A stretch of 19,057 nt of DNA from Chryseobacterium gleum (GCA_945903925.1 CAMDPJ010000017.1:1-19057), one strand, 5' to 3'. Shown: positions 7,922-14,710, counted from the stretch's first letter. The notes: generated by a model not told the origin, from the letters alone. A program made the numbers and translations.

Positions 7922-7975
7922 GCGTTGTATTATTGTGTATAAATTTTACAATTATGTAAAAGCACAATTTAACGC
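7922..7975. repeat. Nested inverted repeats downstream of the pentapeptide gene
   Basis: Three pairs of complementary arms nest around one centre: GCGTT/AACGC (7922-7926, 7971-7975), ATTGTG/CACAAT (7932-7937, 7963-7968) and TTTTACA/TGTAAAA (7944-7950, 7955-7961) with loop ATTA. It could fold in RNA as a long AT-rich hairpin and may act as terminator or mRNA-stabilising structure. It lacks the GC-rich stem of a classical intrinsic terminator. Confidence 0.4.
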
Positions 7976-7994
7976 ACTAATCCCATCAATTTAA

Positions 7995-8009
7995 AGAGAA
8001 AATTTCTCT
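7995..8009. promoter_or_regulatory. Perfect 7-base palindrome beside the tsaB start region
   Basis: AGAGAAA and TTTCTCT flank a single central A, ending at the first base of a -7-like box TATTTTTA (8009-8016), which lies four bases before the tsaB ATG. The position would suit an operator, but the sequence is AT-rich and the match could be chance. Confidence 0.25.
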
Positions 8010-8020
8010 ATTTTTACCTT

Positions 8021-8716
8021 ATGTCTTTCATTCTTCATATTGATACTACCACTAAACTTTGCTCGGTTGCCGTAGCGAAAGATGGCGTGCTGATATCGTT
8101 AAAAGAAGAATACAACGAGCAATATTCTCACGCAGAGAAACTAAATCTCTTTATTGAAGAAGCCCTACTTGAAGCTAAAATCACCTTACAAGATCTGAGC
8201 GCCGTGGCGGTGAGTAAAGGTCCGGGCAGCTATACAGGCCTGCGAATTGGAGTATCAACTGCCAAGGGTTTATGCTACGGATTAAATATTGCGTTAATCT
8301 CCACAGAAACCTTATTGAACATTGCCTTTGCTTGTCGATGGAAAATCAAACAACAGATACAGGGCGGCGACATCTTAATTCCCATGTTAGATGCGCGCCG
8401 CATGGAAGTTTACTCTCAAATTTTCGATACACAACTAAATGTTGTAAGAGAAATTGAAGCCGAAATTATCGATGAAAATTCCTATCTCGAATATGCACAA
8501 CAACAAGTATTTCTTTTTGGAGATGGCGCTTCAAAGTGCGCAGAAAAATTGAATAGAGGCAACATTCAAATTGTAGCCGACATACATCCTTCTGCGCGGT
8601 ACATGATAGGATTTTCATACGACAAATTCGTTGCAAAACAATTTGAAGATATAGCTTATTTCGAACCTTTCTATTTAAAAGATTTTGTTGCTGGTCCGCC
8701 AGCCAAGAAACAATAA
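8021..8716 (+). CDS. tsaB: tRNA t6A37 threonylcarbamoyltransferase complex protein TsaB
   Basis: TsaB is the non-catalytic ASKHA-fold partner that binds TsaD, with TsaE, in making N6-threonylcarbamoyladenosine at position 37 of ANN-reading tRNAs; cytoplasmic and usually essential. The 231-residue length is normal. The N-terminal strand LHIDTTTKLCSVAV (5-18) and the family signature KGPGSYTGLRIGVS (66-79) are clear, followed by AKGLCYGLNIALISTETL. MLDARRMEVYSQIF near 125 is a further typical motif. ATG at 8021 is four bases after a -7-like TATTTTTA. It stands alone here, without tsaD or tsaE, and converges on the T9SS-secreted protein gene with 7 bases between the stops. Confidence 0.93.
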   Translation: MSFILHIDTTTKLCSVAVAKDGVLISLKEEYNEQYSHAEKLNLFIEEALLEAKITLQDLSAVAVSKGPGSYTGLRIGVSTAKGLCYGLNIALISTETLLNIAFACRWKIKQQIQGGDILIPMLDARRMEVYSQIFDTQLNVVREIEAEIIDENSYLEYAQQQVFLFGDGASKCAEKLNRGNIQIVADIHPSARYMIGFSYDKFVAKQFEDIAYFEPFYLKDFVAGPPAKKQ

Positions 8717-8723
8717 TGAGTTG

Positions 8724-10217
8724 CTATTTCTTGTTAAACTGAACCATGTCAGAAATAGCGTTTTGAGCTAACACTCTCACGAAATAATTTCCTGAAGCAA
8801 TAGCCAAATCTACTAAAGCGATGGAGTTTCCTCCTTTGCCAAAATAAGATTCGTTAGAATAAACTACTTTACCTAAAGCATCAAACACTTCAATTTTAGC
8901 TTTTCCTTGCTCAGGCATTTCAAAATTTAACGTTGCACTTTCTTCAAGCGGATTAGGATACATGGCCAATTGTAAAATAGTGTTACCCGTAAAGAAATCT
9001 ACCACCGCAATATCAGAATATTGATCACTACCATCGCTATCAATTTCTTTTAAACGATAGTAATTAAATCCTTTCAATGGATTTTCATCAACAAAAGAAT
9101 AATTCAATAAAGTATTGCTAAATCCGGCAGCTGCTTCAACAGCGATGGTTTCAAAATGCACTCCATCAGCAGAGCGCTGTATTTGATAATAGGATGAATT
9201 CAACTCACTTGCAGTTTGCCACGAAAGATCAACCTTCTCTTTGTTCTTTTCTGCAGAAAAATAAGTCAACTCAACAGGCAATAAATCTGTTGAGCCGAAG
9301 GCATACCACTGCGTGTTACTGCTCCAAGCATTGGCATCTGTAGAATTACCCAAAGTAAATCCGTTTGCCGTTAAAGCAGTAATTTGCGTTTGAGAACTTG
9401 CGCCAGCAAAAGTGTATGAATAATTGGTTGACATTACCGATGTTTTGTACCAGCTTGAAGCATTGGGCGCGATTCCTTGATCTTTAGTAATTAAAAAAAC
9501 CGGATTACTAATAGTTGGCGACGACGGAGTTTCTGTATGTGACACAGCTGTTCCTGTATAGAAACCTGCGCTACCAACCCTAAAAGCAACATAATGGTAG
9601 GTTTCGGTTGTTGATGCATAGGCGTGCACTGAAAAAGTTGTAGCAGAATAGGCATCTAAATATTCTTTGTGCCAGTCAACAGCCCCTGTACCATCCATTT
9701 TAAAAACATTTGAAGTACTTCCTCTCAAACTTATTTGAGAATAATTTGGCCAAGCAGATGAAGTTGGAATTGCCCAAACCATATAAGGATTGAAGCCTAC
9801 GGTAACAGTTTGTGTAGAACCAGTTCCAGTAAATGTACCCACAGAAACCGCAGATGCAGCAAAAGCCACATAGTAGTATGTTGTAGCAGTGGTGTTGGCA
9901 GCAGCAGAGTTAGTGCCTATGGTAAATTGGCCCGAAGCCATAGCTGTTATATAATTAGAAACTAAAGCCCCTGACCCATTAACTTTGGTTTGTCCGCTCA
10001 TTGTTCTTGTAGCAAGAAAAGAAGTAGCCGAACCCACTTTTTGCACCAACACCATCACTGGTGTAAAGCCTAAACCAGTTATATTTTGCGCCGTTCCTCC
10101 ATTACCCGTATAGGTACCAACAGCAATTTTTGTGGCACTCAATCGAGCTGGCACGAAAGAAATAAAAAGGATAAAAACTATAGCCTTCGCTAAGGCTGCA
10201 AAATAAGTATTTTTCAT
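8724..10217 (-). CDS. Secreted repeat protein with T9SS type A C-terminal sorting domain
   Basis: Secreted or surface-attached protein of Bacteroidota. I start at ATG 10217 (497 residues) because it opens a normal signal peptide (MKNTYFAALAKAIVFILFIS, cleavage near residue 28); the frame extends 26 codons further upstream, but across the likely promoter. After the signal there are three repeats of about 90 residues: they open VGTYTGNG (33-40), VGTFTGTG (126-133) and SAGFYTGT (216-223) and close YYYVAFA, YHYVAFR and QWYAFGS. A fibronectin-III-like module follows (LPVELTYF, 313-320, to about 408), then the sorting domain (AMYPNPLEESATLNFEM, 418-434, to the Lys-Lys end) recognised by the type IX system. 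Ligand is unknown; adhesin or matrix protein is a guess. It follows the lipoprotein run but has its own promoter-like site. Confidence 0.82.
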   Translation of the reverse strand: MKNTYFAALAKAIVFILFISFVPARLSATKIAVGTYTGNGGTAQNITGLGFTPVMVLVQKVGSATSFLATRTMSGQTKVNGSGALVSNYITAMASGQFTIGTNSAAANTTATTYYYVAFAASAVSVGTFTGTGSTQTVTVGFNPYMVWAIPTSSAWPNYSQISLRGSTSNVFKMDGTGAVDWHKEYLDAYSATTFSVHAYASTTETYHYVAFRVGSAGFYTGTAVSHTETPSSPTISNPVFLITKDQGIAPNASSWYKTSVMSTNYSYTFAGASSQTQITALTANGFTLGNSTDANAWSSNTQWYAFGSTDLLPVELTYFSAEKNKEKVDLSWQTASELNSSYYQIQRSADGVHFETIAVEAAAGFSNTLLNYSFVDENPLKGFNYYRLKEIDSDGSDQYSDIAVVDFFTGNTILQLAMYPNPLEESATLNFEMPEQGKAKIEVFDALGKVVYSNESYFGKGGNSIALVDLAIASGNYFVRVLAQNAISDMVQFNKK

Positions 10218-10264
10218 AGTAGTAATAAGTAGTAATCGAACCCCTTTGCAAATTAATGCGGGGG

Positions 10265-10295
10265 CTAAAGTACGACTAAATCGTATTTCGCGCAA
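10265..10295 (-). promoter_or_regulatory. Bacteroidota-type promoter for the T9SS-secreted protein
   Basis: On the minus strand TTG (10293-10295) is followed after 20 bases by TACTTTAG (10265-10272), one base off TAnnTTTG. It lies about 48 bases before the ATG at 10217 and overlaps the upstream extension of the frame, supporting 10217 as the true start. Confidence 0.5.
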
Positions 10296-10319
10296 GGTTT
10301 TTCTTGAAAATGTTAAAAA

Positions 10320-10787
10320 CTACTTCATTACTGTAACAGCAGAAGTTGAAACGCTATTACTCTCATTTCCAGCCCTATCTTTTACATAAACAGAAAAAGT
10401 TGCCGACTCAGAACTTAAGCCATCGGAAATTCCTGTGTTGGGCATAGCTATTGAAAGATTACCTTGTATAGAAATAGTTGAGCCACTTGGCGCCAATTGC
10501 TGGATACGAAATTGATAAATCACGCCATTTCTCGAATCGGTAACAAACATGTTCCTAACATCAGCATTGTTCTCGCCTAAATCACCGTCGGCATCTTTAT
10601 AACTAATGGTGATAGTCACCGTTTCTTCGCCCACTTTAACCGTTGATGGTGTTATAGAAACAAATTCAATTACTGGAGCCGTTGATGTTGGTTCTTTTTT
10701 GCAAGAAAAAACAAACAACAAACAGCAAATGCCCAAACAACATTGAACATTGAACATTAAACATTGAACTAATTTACGGCTTAACAT
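10320..10787 (-). CDS. Small Ig-like lipoprotein, last gene of the envelope run
   Basis: Predicted outer-membrane or periplasmic lipoprotein of up to 155 residues. The hydrophobic stretch CCLGICCLLFVFSC ends in a lipobox with Cys29 followed by Lys-Lys, the common Bacteroidota pattern. The mature part is beta-rich, with FVSITPSTVKVGEETVTIT, the acidic YKDADGDLGENNAD (64-77, possibly Ca-binding) and FSVYVKDRAGNESN, like an Ig or cadherin-type sandwich. The ATG at 10787 overlaps the upstream gene by 14 bases; an alternative ATG at 10757 (residue 11, MFNVQC) lies inside a heptamer repeat, so the N-terminus is uncertain. Its KDADGD motif resembles KDADHN in the preceding haem lipoprotein. Function not recognised. 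Confidence 0.65.
   Translation of the reverse strand: MLSRKLVQCLMFNVQCCLGICCLLFVFSCKKEPTSTAPVIEFVSITPSTVKVGEETVTITISYKDADGDLGENNADVRNMFVTDSRNGVIYQFRIQQLAPSGSTISIQGNLSIAMPNTGISDGLSSESATFSVYVKDRAGNESNSVSTSAVTVMK
10739..10769. repeat. AACATTG heptamer tandem repeat
   Basis: Four head-to-tail copies of AACATTG (the third ends in A instead of G) plus a final AAC. It lies within the signal-peptide codons of the small lipoprotein, where it reads on the minus strand as MFNVQC-type residues. Similar heptamer arrays are, from memory, scattered in Bacteroidota intergenic DNA. Confidence 0.75.
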
Positions 10788-11760
10788 AAAACGACCAATA
10801 AGTTTTATAAGGATCTATCACTTCATTCTTAGGAAATTCTGCTGGCGAATTGTGATCGGCATCTTTAATATAGAAACGCATATACACTGTGGTATCGGTT
10901 AAAAGGCCTGTACTGTTTACCTGCGAATACCAATAACATTTTCCATTAAACACCAATTTAGTAGCATTCACACTTTGAATAGGTGCAGAAAAATCATCTT
11001 TTTTGTACGATAATTTCAATACGGCCTGTGTTAAATTTTCGGTAGCGGTGCTATCATCGGTGATGGGCACAAAATCACTTCCATTGTAGTTGCCCGGCAG
11101 CACAGTAATGATTTCACCAGAAGTAACATAAAAAGAAAAGTAGTCAATGTTATTTACCCTATTTGTACCATCAGAAATTACATTAAATTGCGCAGGAAAT
11201 TTATCATCTAACGCTACCATTGCTTGAAAAAACGGTTGCTTGTTAGGATATTTGGCAGCAGCGGCATCAAGATTGGGAGCACCATTGTCTATCCATTTTT
11301 TAATTCTTGCAATAGCCTCATTCGTTAAAGGAATACCAATATTATCTTGCGGCATTCTATCGTTGGTATTTACAAAACAGCAGTTCGAAATTCTTTCATA
11401 CAATACACTTTTAGCCGATTGATATGGCAGTACTCTAAAAGTAAAATCGTTGTTCACATTGTTCTTGGTAATGGGTTGATACACCATCGTAGAATAAGTA
11501 GATTCTACGGTTCTAAAATCGGGTTCGAAATGTCCGTCGTGACAACCCGGCTTGCCACATTGAGGAAAGAAAATATCGCGATGTAAAGCCGCCAAAGAAT
11601 AGGGATCTAAAGTGCTTGTTGTACTTGTTTTTCCATAATCTACCGCATCATAAGGATTGGCGGGCGCAGGGTCTTTTTTACATCCATTAAAAGAAATGGC
11701 CATATAAAAAACCATGAGCGATAAGGCCAACAATACTTTGCTATGTTTAGTTTTTCTCAT
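10774..11760 (-). CDS. Lipoprotein with CX4CH haem motif, planctomycete-type cytochrome c layout
   Basis: Predicted envelope lipoprotein of 328 residues; the signal ends in the lipobox SFNGC with Cys27 then Lys-Lys. Residues 60-165 look like a PSCyt1-type cytochrome c domain: a haem-attachment motif CGKPGCH (68-74, spacing CX4CH rather than CX2CH) followed by RMPQDNIGIPLTNEAIARIK (135-154) and WIDNGAP (156-162), where Met136 is the likely distal ligand. The second half (about 185-328) is beta-rich and includes FYIKDADHN near 296. Its ATG directly abuts the stop codon of the upstream Tat protein gene, so they are co-transcribed. Haem binding is inferred; CX4CH haems are known in Desulfovibrio cytochrome c3. 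The redox partner is unknown. Confidence 0.68.
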   Translation of the reverse strand: MRKTKHSKVLLALSLMVFYMAISFNGCKKDPAPANPYDAVDYGKTSTTSTLDPYSLAALHRDIFFPQCGKPGCHDGHFEPDFRTVESTYSTMVYQPITKNNVNNDFTFRVLPYQSAKSVLYERISNCCFVNTNDRMPQDNIGIPLTNEAIARIKKWIDNGAPNLDAAAAKYPNKQPFFQAMVALDDKFPAQFNVISDGTNRVNNIDYFSFYVTSGEIITVLPGNYNGSDFVPITDDSTATENLTQAVLKLSYKKDDFSAPIQSVNATKLVFNGKCYWYSQVNSTGLLTDTTVYMRFYIKDADHNSPAEFPKNEVIDPYKTYWSFYVKP

Positions 11761-13074
11761 CTATTTTATGGCTTGTGATAATACTTGTCCGCTTAACATT
11801 CCATTGGGTATTCTATCTCTAAATCCTAGCAAATCGGCAATCGTTGGAATAACATCTATGCTTTCTCCGTATTCGGTGCTTACTACTTTATCTTGGTGGA
11901 TAACGCTGCTCGGACCGCACATCAAACAGAAAATCTCACGAGAAGTAGCATCGCTGTTGTGGTCGAAAGCTGGTCGGCCATAAGCATCAATCACTGTATT
12001 CGATGTAATATTTCTACCATGCTCGGGCACCACTATCATCACTGTATCATCGGCCATTCCTGGTGTATTTTGAATTGTATTCCACAAATGAGAAACACCC
12101 CAATCGGCGCGACGCAACAAATTACAATGTTGGGTAAAATCGCTATGACAAATATCTACATCTTGCATGTTCAACACCGTTAATTCGGGCTTGAATTTTT
12201 CTATCACTTTTTCGGCATAATACAAATTCACCAAATCGTTAGATACATAACTATTAAAGCCCCAAGAATTAAATCCGGCACCAATCATAGCATCTTGAAA
12301 CAACTCGGCCATAAACATATTCAATTGTTCTCTTTCTGCAGTAGAATTTACAACACCCACCGATTCTGCGGCATATTGCTTGGCGAAATTGGCATCACAA
12401 AAAGCACGAATTTTATTCACCATTTCCATCTCTTGCGATGTAAATGTTTTAGGGTTTCCTAAAGCGTTGTAGCCTTCCATACTGATGATAGATGATGGCT
12501 GAATATAGTTGGCGCCATAAGCCGCACCATAACCTGTGTATGAACTGTAGTTGAGTGCAGGATAAGGACCCAACGAATTAGAAATCCACCAAGAGTTTAA
12601 AGCAGAACTTTTAGAAGCATCATCGTTGTGTTTTCTGTAGTACTCAAAAATGGTAGGGTATTCAGGATTGGTTCTTAAATTAATTTCAGCTTGCGAATAG
12701 CGGCCGGTAAGAGAGGTCATGTGACCATTGTAATGGCCAGTCGGACCTTCCTTAAACCTAAATTCTTTCATTAATGTGCCATATTCCTGTAAGCGCTTTC
12801 CGCCCGGTAGCGGTGAAGCAGGAAGAATCTCATTGATACCAGCTTGCACAGCAAACGGAGTGATATCTTTCAACATCGTGCTCATCAAATTACTTTGATT
12901 TTGCTTCACGGTTTCTATGTTTCTTAGTCCGCCAGCAAACAACACCAATACCACGTGATTTACTTTACGATTGCCTGTAGCAGCAAATAATCTTCCCGAC
13001 GGCAAAATATAAGGCAACACCATGGCCCCTGCTGTGGCTATCGCTGCTTTCTTTATGAAGTCTCTTCTTTGCAT
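11761..13074 (-). CDS. Tat-exported alkaline-phosphatase-fold protein (DUF1501/sulfatase-like)
   Basis: 437 residues with a twin-arginine signal: MQRRDFIKKA followed by a hydrophobic stretch and a cleavage region near SGRLFAATG (26-34), so it is exported folded. The body resembles the alkaline-phosphatase superfamily in its DUF1501/sulfatase-like branch: first strand VVLVLFAGGLRN (41-52), MQDVDICHSDFTQH (303-316), VVPEHGRN (348-355), AFDHNSDA (369-376) and a late IDVIPTIADLLG, as in sulfatases. His310, His316, Glu351/His352 and Asp371/His372 are candidate metal ligands. The first metal-binding Asp of the fold is Ala47 here, so catalytic activity is open to doubt. It sits between the module-containing lipoproteins and the haem lipoprotein, the partner arrangement seen for DUF1501 in other phyla. 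Substrate unknown. Confidence 0.75.
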   Translation of the reverse strand: MQRRDFIKKAAIATAGAMVLPYILPSGRLFAATGNRKVNHVVLVLFAGGLRNIETVKQNQSNLMSTMLKDITPFAVQAGINEILPASPLPGGKRLQEYGTLMKEFRFKEGPTGHYNGHMTSLTGRYSQAEINLRTNPEYPTIFEYYRKHNDDASKSSALNSWWISNSLGPYPALNYSSYTGYGAAYGANYIQPSSIISMEGYNALGNPKTFTSQEMEMVNKIRAFCDANFAKQYAAESVGVVNSTAEREQLNMFMAELFQDAMIGAGFNSWGFNSYVSNDLVNLYYAEKVIEKFKPELTVLNMQDVDICHSDFTQHCNLLRRADWGVSHLWNTIQNTPGMADDTVMIVVPEHGRNITSNTVIDAYGRPAFDHNSDATSREIFCLMCGPSSVIHQDKVVSTEYGESIDVIPTIADLLGFRDRIPNGMLSGQVLSQAIK

Positions 13075-13095
13075 ATAAATTATTTCTTCTTTTCC

Positions 13096-13158
13096 CGTAG
13101 GGGCTGCCCTTGCGGCTGCCCTCCAATTGTTTGGGCAACCGCAAGGGCTGCCCCTACG
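13096..13158. repeat. REP-like near-perfect inverted repeat (26-base arms, 11-base loop)
   Basis: Arms 13096-13121 and 13133-13158 pair at 24 of 26 positions, beginning CGTAGGGGCTGCCC and ending GGGCTGCCCCTACG. The arms are GC-rich in an AT-rich setting. It lies between two co-directional genes of the envelope run (lipoprotein 2 and the Tat protein) and could fold into a strong hairpin in the transcript, lowering downstream expression or stabilising upstream mRNA. It resembles dispersed palindromic repeats. Confidence 0.85.
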
Positions 13159-13162
13159 AGAG

Positions 13163-13654
13163 TTAAAACTGTCGGTATTCGTTACTGGTCATTAATGAAT
13201 AGTAAAACATTTCAGCGGTGATTGAACTATTTTTATTCAGCAAATCAGTGAGATAATAAATTTCATATTCGTTGGGCACCCTATTGTACACCTTCTTGTA
13301 AGCATTGGTAACAAAGGCTTTTTTATCGCTGCCTATAGAGGTAGGAATGGTGTTTCCCGACTTATTCATGAAATTTCTAATGATTAAATCTTCTACTACA
13401 CCCTTGTCGCCAAAAGCAAGATACTGCGTTTTCAATTCATTTAAATTACCTGCCGACACAGTAGTTCCCATTACATCGGTATGCGCAATAGAAATAAATT
13501 CGGTGTTGCTTTTTACGTTGGGTTTTTGCACACCCGCAGCACTTATTGTTTCATCGTTTACATCATAAACGTATTCTTGTTTTTTCTTGCAAGAAAAAAC
13601 AAACAGCGTGAGACACAGCAGTAGTGCTGCAGGCCTCACTTTATACTCTCTCAT
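13163..13654 (-). CDS. Lipoprotein with one DUF4214/DUF1549-like helical module
   Basis: I start at ATG 13654 (163 residues) because it opens a clean lipoprotein signal (MREYKVRPAALLLCLTLFVF, then Ser-Cys22-Lys-Lys-Lys) and lies 4 bases after the upstream stop; earlier ATGs at 13675 and 13681 only add charged residues and overlap the neighbour. The last 52 residues carry a helical module: NAYKKVYNRVPNEYEIYYLT, then a gap, then FYYSLMTSNEYRQF at the end. This matches the pattern (Y..xLxR.P...E....L.S.EY) of DUF4214-type and DUF1549-type modules and repeats in the neighbouring lipoprotein. The middle region is not recognised. Probably anchored in the outer membrane; function unknown. Confidence 0.7.
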   Translation of the reverse strand: MREYKVRPAALLLCLTLFVFSCKKKQEYVYDVNDETISAAGVQKPNVKSNTEFISIAHTDVMGTTVSAGNLNELKTQYLAFGDKGVVEDLIIRNFMNKSGNTIPTSIGSDKKAFVTNAYKKVYNRVPNEYEIYYLTDLLNKNSSITAEMFYYSLMTSNEYRQF

Positions 13655-13658
13655 CTTC

Positions 13659-14543
13659 CTATTTAATTCCTGCATATTCATTAGAACTTAAAATATAGCG
13701 CTGTAAAGCTTTAAAATCGCGTGATGTTTTGTACAAAGAAGTTTGTGTGGCCATTTCTTCCGATTTGGGTTCGCGAAACAAAAAGCGCATGAATTGCGAG
13801 CGCACCTGCCCTTCGTAAAACTCATCGTAATCAAAGAAAATAGAAATAAAATCATCTTTAGAACTGCCTAACTGCAAGAATAAAACGGGCGATGTAGTAG
13901 CTTGTGGGTCGTATTCTATCATCTGTTTGGCATTGGTAAGTTCGGGAGTTGTTGGGTAACGCATCAAATAATTTTGAAATGCAGAAACCACAAAATTTTC
14001 GGTACCCATATTCACTTGATCGTAAATGAAATTATTCACTACTAACTTATGCAAATCAACATAATCAATAGCACCACTGCGTAAATCATCTGCCACAGAA
14101 AACAAAGGCAACAACCGGTCTATTTCTTTTTGATAAGCAGCAATCACCTCTGGGTCGGTAGCAATGCTTTGGTTTTGCTTAAAAATAGTTACCCAAGTGC
14201 GTGCTTCGTTGGTGTCACTTGAGTTTAAGAAACTAGCTTGAACAACTTTAAATTCGTTATCGGCATATTCCGATTTATCCTGCAACAAAGCCACCAAAGC
14301 AATTCTATCTTCTTTAGTAAATTCATGCTGATTCACTAGTGCATATGCATCATTAAATTCTTGGTCGGTTGCCTTTCTACCTAATAAAGAAATATAGAGT
14401 TTACTTACATAATTTTCTTTGGTCACCTTCTCCACAGTAGCATCGGGCGGAGCTTCATTTCCTGATACAATAATTAGGTCTTTCTTACAGGAAGAAAAAC
14501 ATAAAGCAAAGACCAAAAAAACACTTAAAATTCTAAATACCAT
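13659..14543 (-). CDS. Lipoprotein with repeated DUF1549/DUF4214-like helical modules
   Basis: 294-residue predicted lipoprotein; the signal MVFRILSVFLVFALCFSSC ends with lipobox Cys19 and Lys-Lys. The mature part is mostly helical and shows three related segments: NYVSKLYISLLGRKATDQEF (44-63), FQNYLMRYPTTPEL near residue 190, and FMRFLFREPKSEEM near 252, with the chain ending ALQRYILSSNEYAGIK. The first resembles the DUF1549 opening motif of planctomycete cytochrome-linked proteins, and the last resembles DUF4214/DUF1553 ends. It is the first gene of the five-gene minus-strand run, with a TAATTTTG box 35 bases before its ATG. Function unknown; a surface or periplasmic scaffold is a guess from the repeats and the lipid anchor. 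Confidence 0.72.
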   Translation of the reverse strand: MVFRILSVFLVFALCFSSCKKDLIIVSGNEAPPDATVEKVTKENYVSKLYISLLGRKATDQEFNDAYALVNQHEFTKEDRIALVALLQDKSEYADNEFKVVQASFLNSSDTNEARTWVTIFKQNQSIATDPEVIAAYQKEIDRLLPLFSVADDLRSGAIDYVDLHKLVVNNFIYDQVNMGTENFVVSAFQNYLMRYPTTPELTNAKQMIEYDPQATTSPVLFLQLGSSKDDFISIFFDYDEFYEGQVRSQFMRFLFREPKSEEMATQTSLYKTSRDFKALQRYILSSNEYAGIK

Positions 14544-14577
14544 TCGCTTGTTAAAATAGAAAAAATAATGGCGTAGT

Positions 14578-14585
14578 CAAAATTA
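14578..14585 (-). promoter_or_regulatory. Candidate -7 box for the envelope lipoprotein run
   Basis: The minus strand reads TAATTTTG, an exact TAnnTTTG, 34 bases before the ATG at 14543, giving a leader of about 29 bases. No good -33 TTG was found at the right distance. Confidence 0.4.
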
Positions 14586-14670
14586 AGACGGGGAGAGATA
14601 AAATGAGTTGCCTTATTCAATTCATATGCAAATATATAACTGGTGTTTTTGAAGATTTGGGCAGCTGTAA

Positions 14671-14689
14671 GGGCGAAATGCTTTCGCCC
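14671..14689. repeat. Perfect 8-base hairpin downstream of the XRE gene
   Basis: GGGCGAAA and TTTCGCCC flank TGC. It lies 22 bases beyond the stop of the XRE gene (minus strand) and upstream of the lipoprotein run. No T-run follows on either strand, so it is not a classical terminator; it may be a dispersed palindrome or processing signal. Confidence 0.6.
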
Positions 14690-14710
14690 ATGAAAAGAAA
14701 ATTCAAAAAA

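Noticed and set aside
10218..10295. N-terminal extension of the T9SS-secreted protein by 26 codons
   Set aside because: It would place charged residues before a proper signal peptide and would overlap the promoter-like site at 10265-10295.
10739..10769. CRISPR-like repeat
   Set aside because: The units are 7 bases long and directly tandem with no spacers.
13096..13158. Classical intrinsic terminator
   Set aside because: The stem is strong, but no T-run follows the hairpin on the minus strand and the genes on both sides read in the same direction as one run.
13655..13681. Earlier starts for the second lipoprotein
   Set aside because: They overlap the upstream gene end and spoil an otherwise normal short lipoprotein signal starting at 13654.
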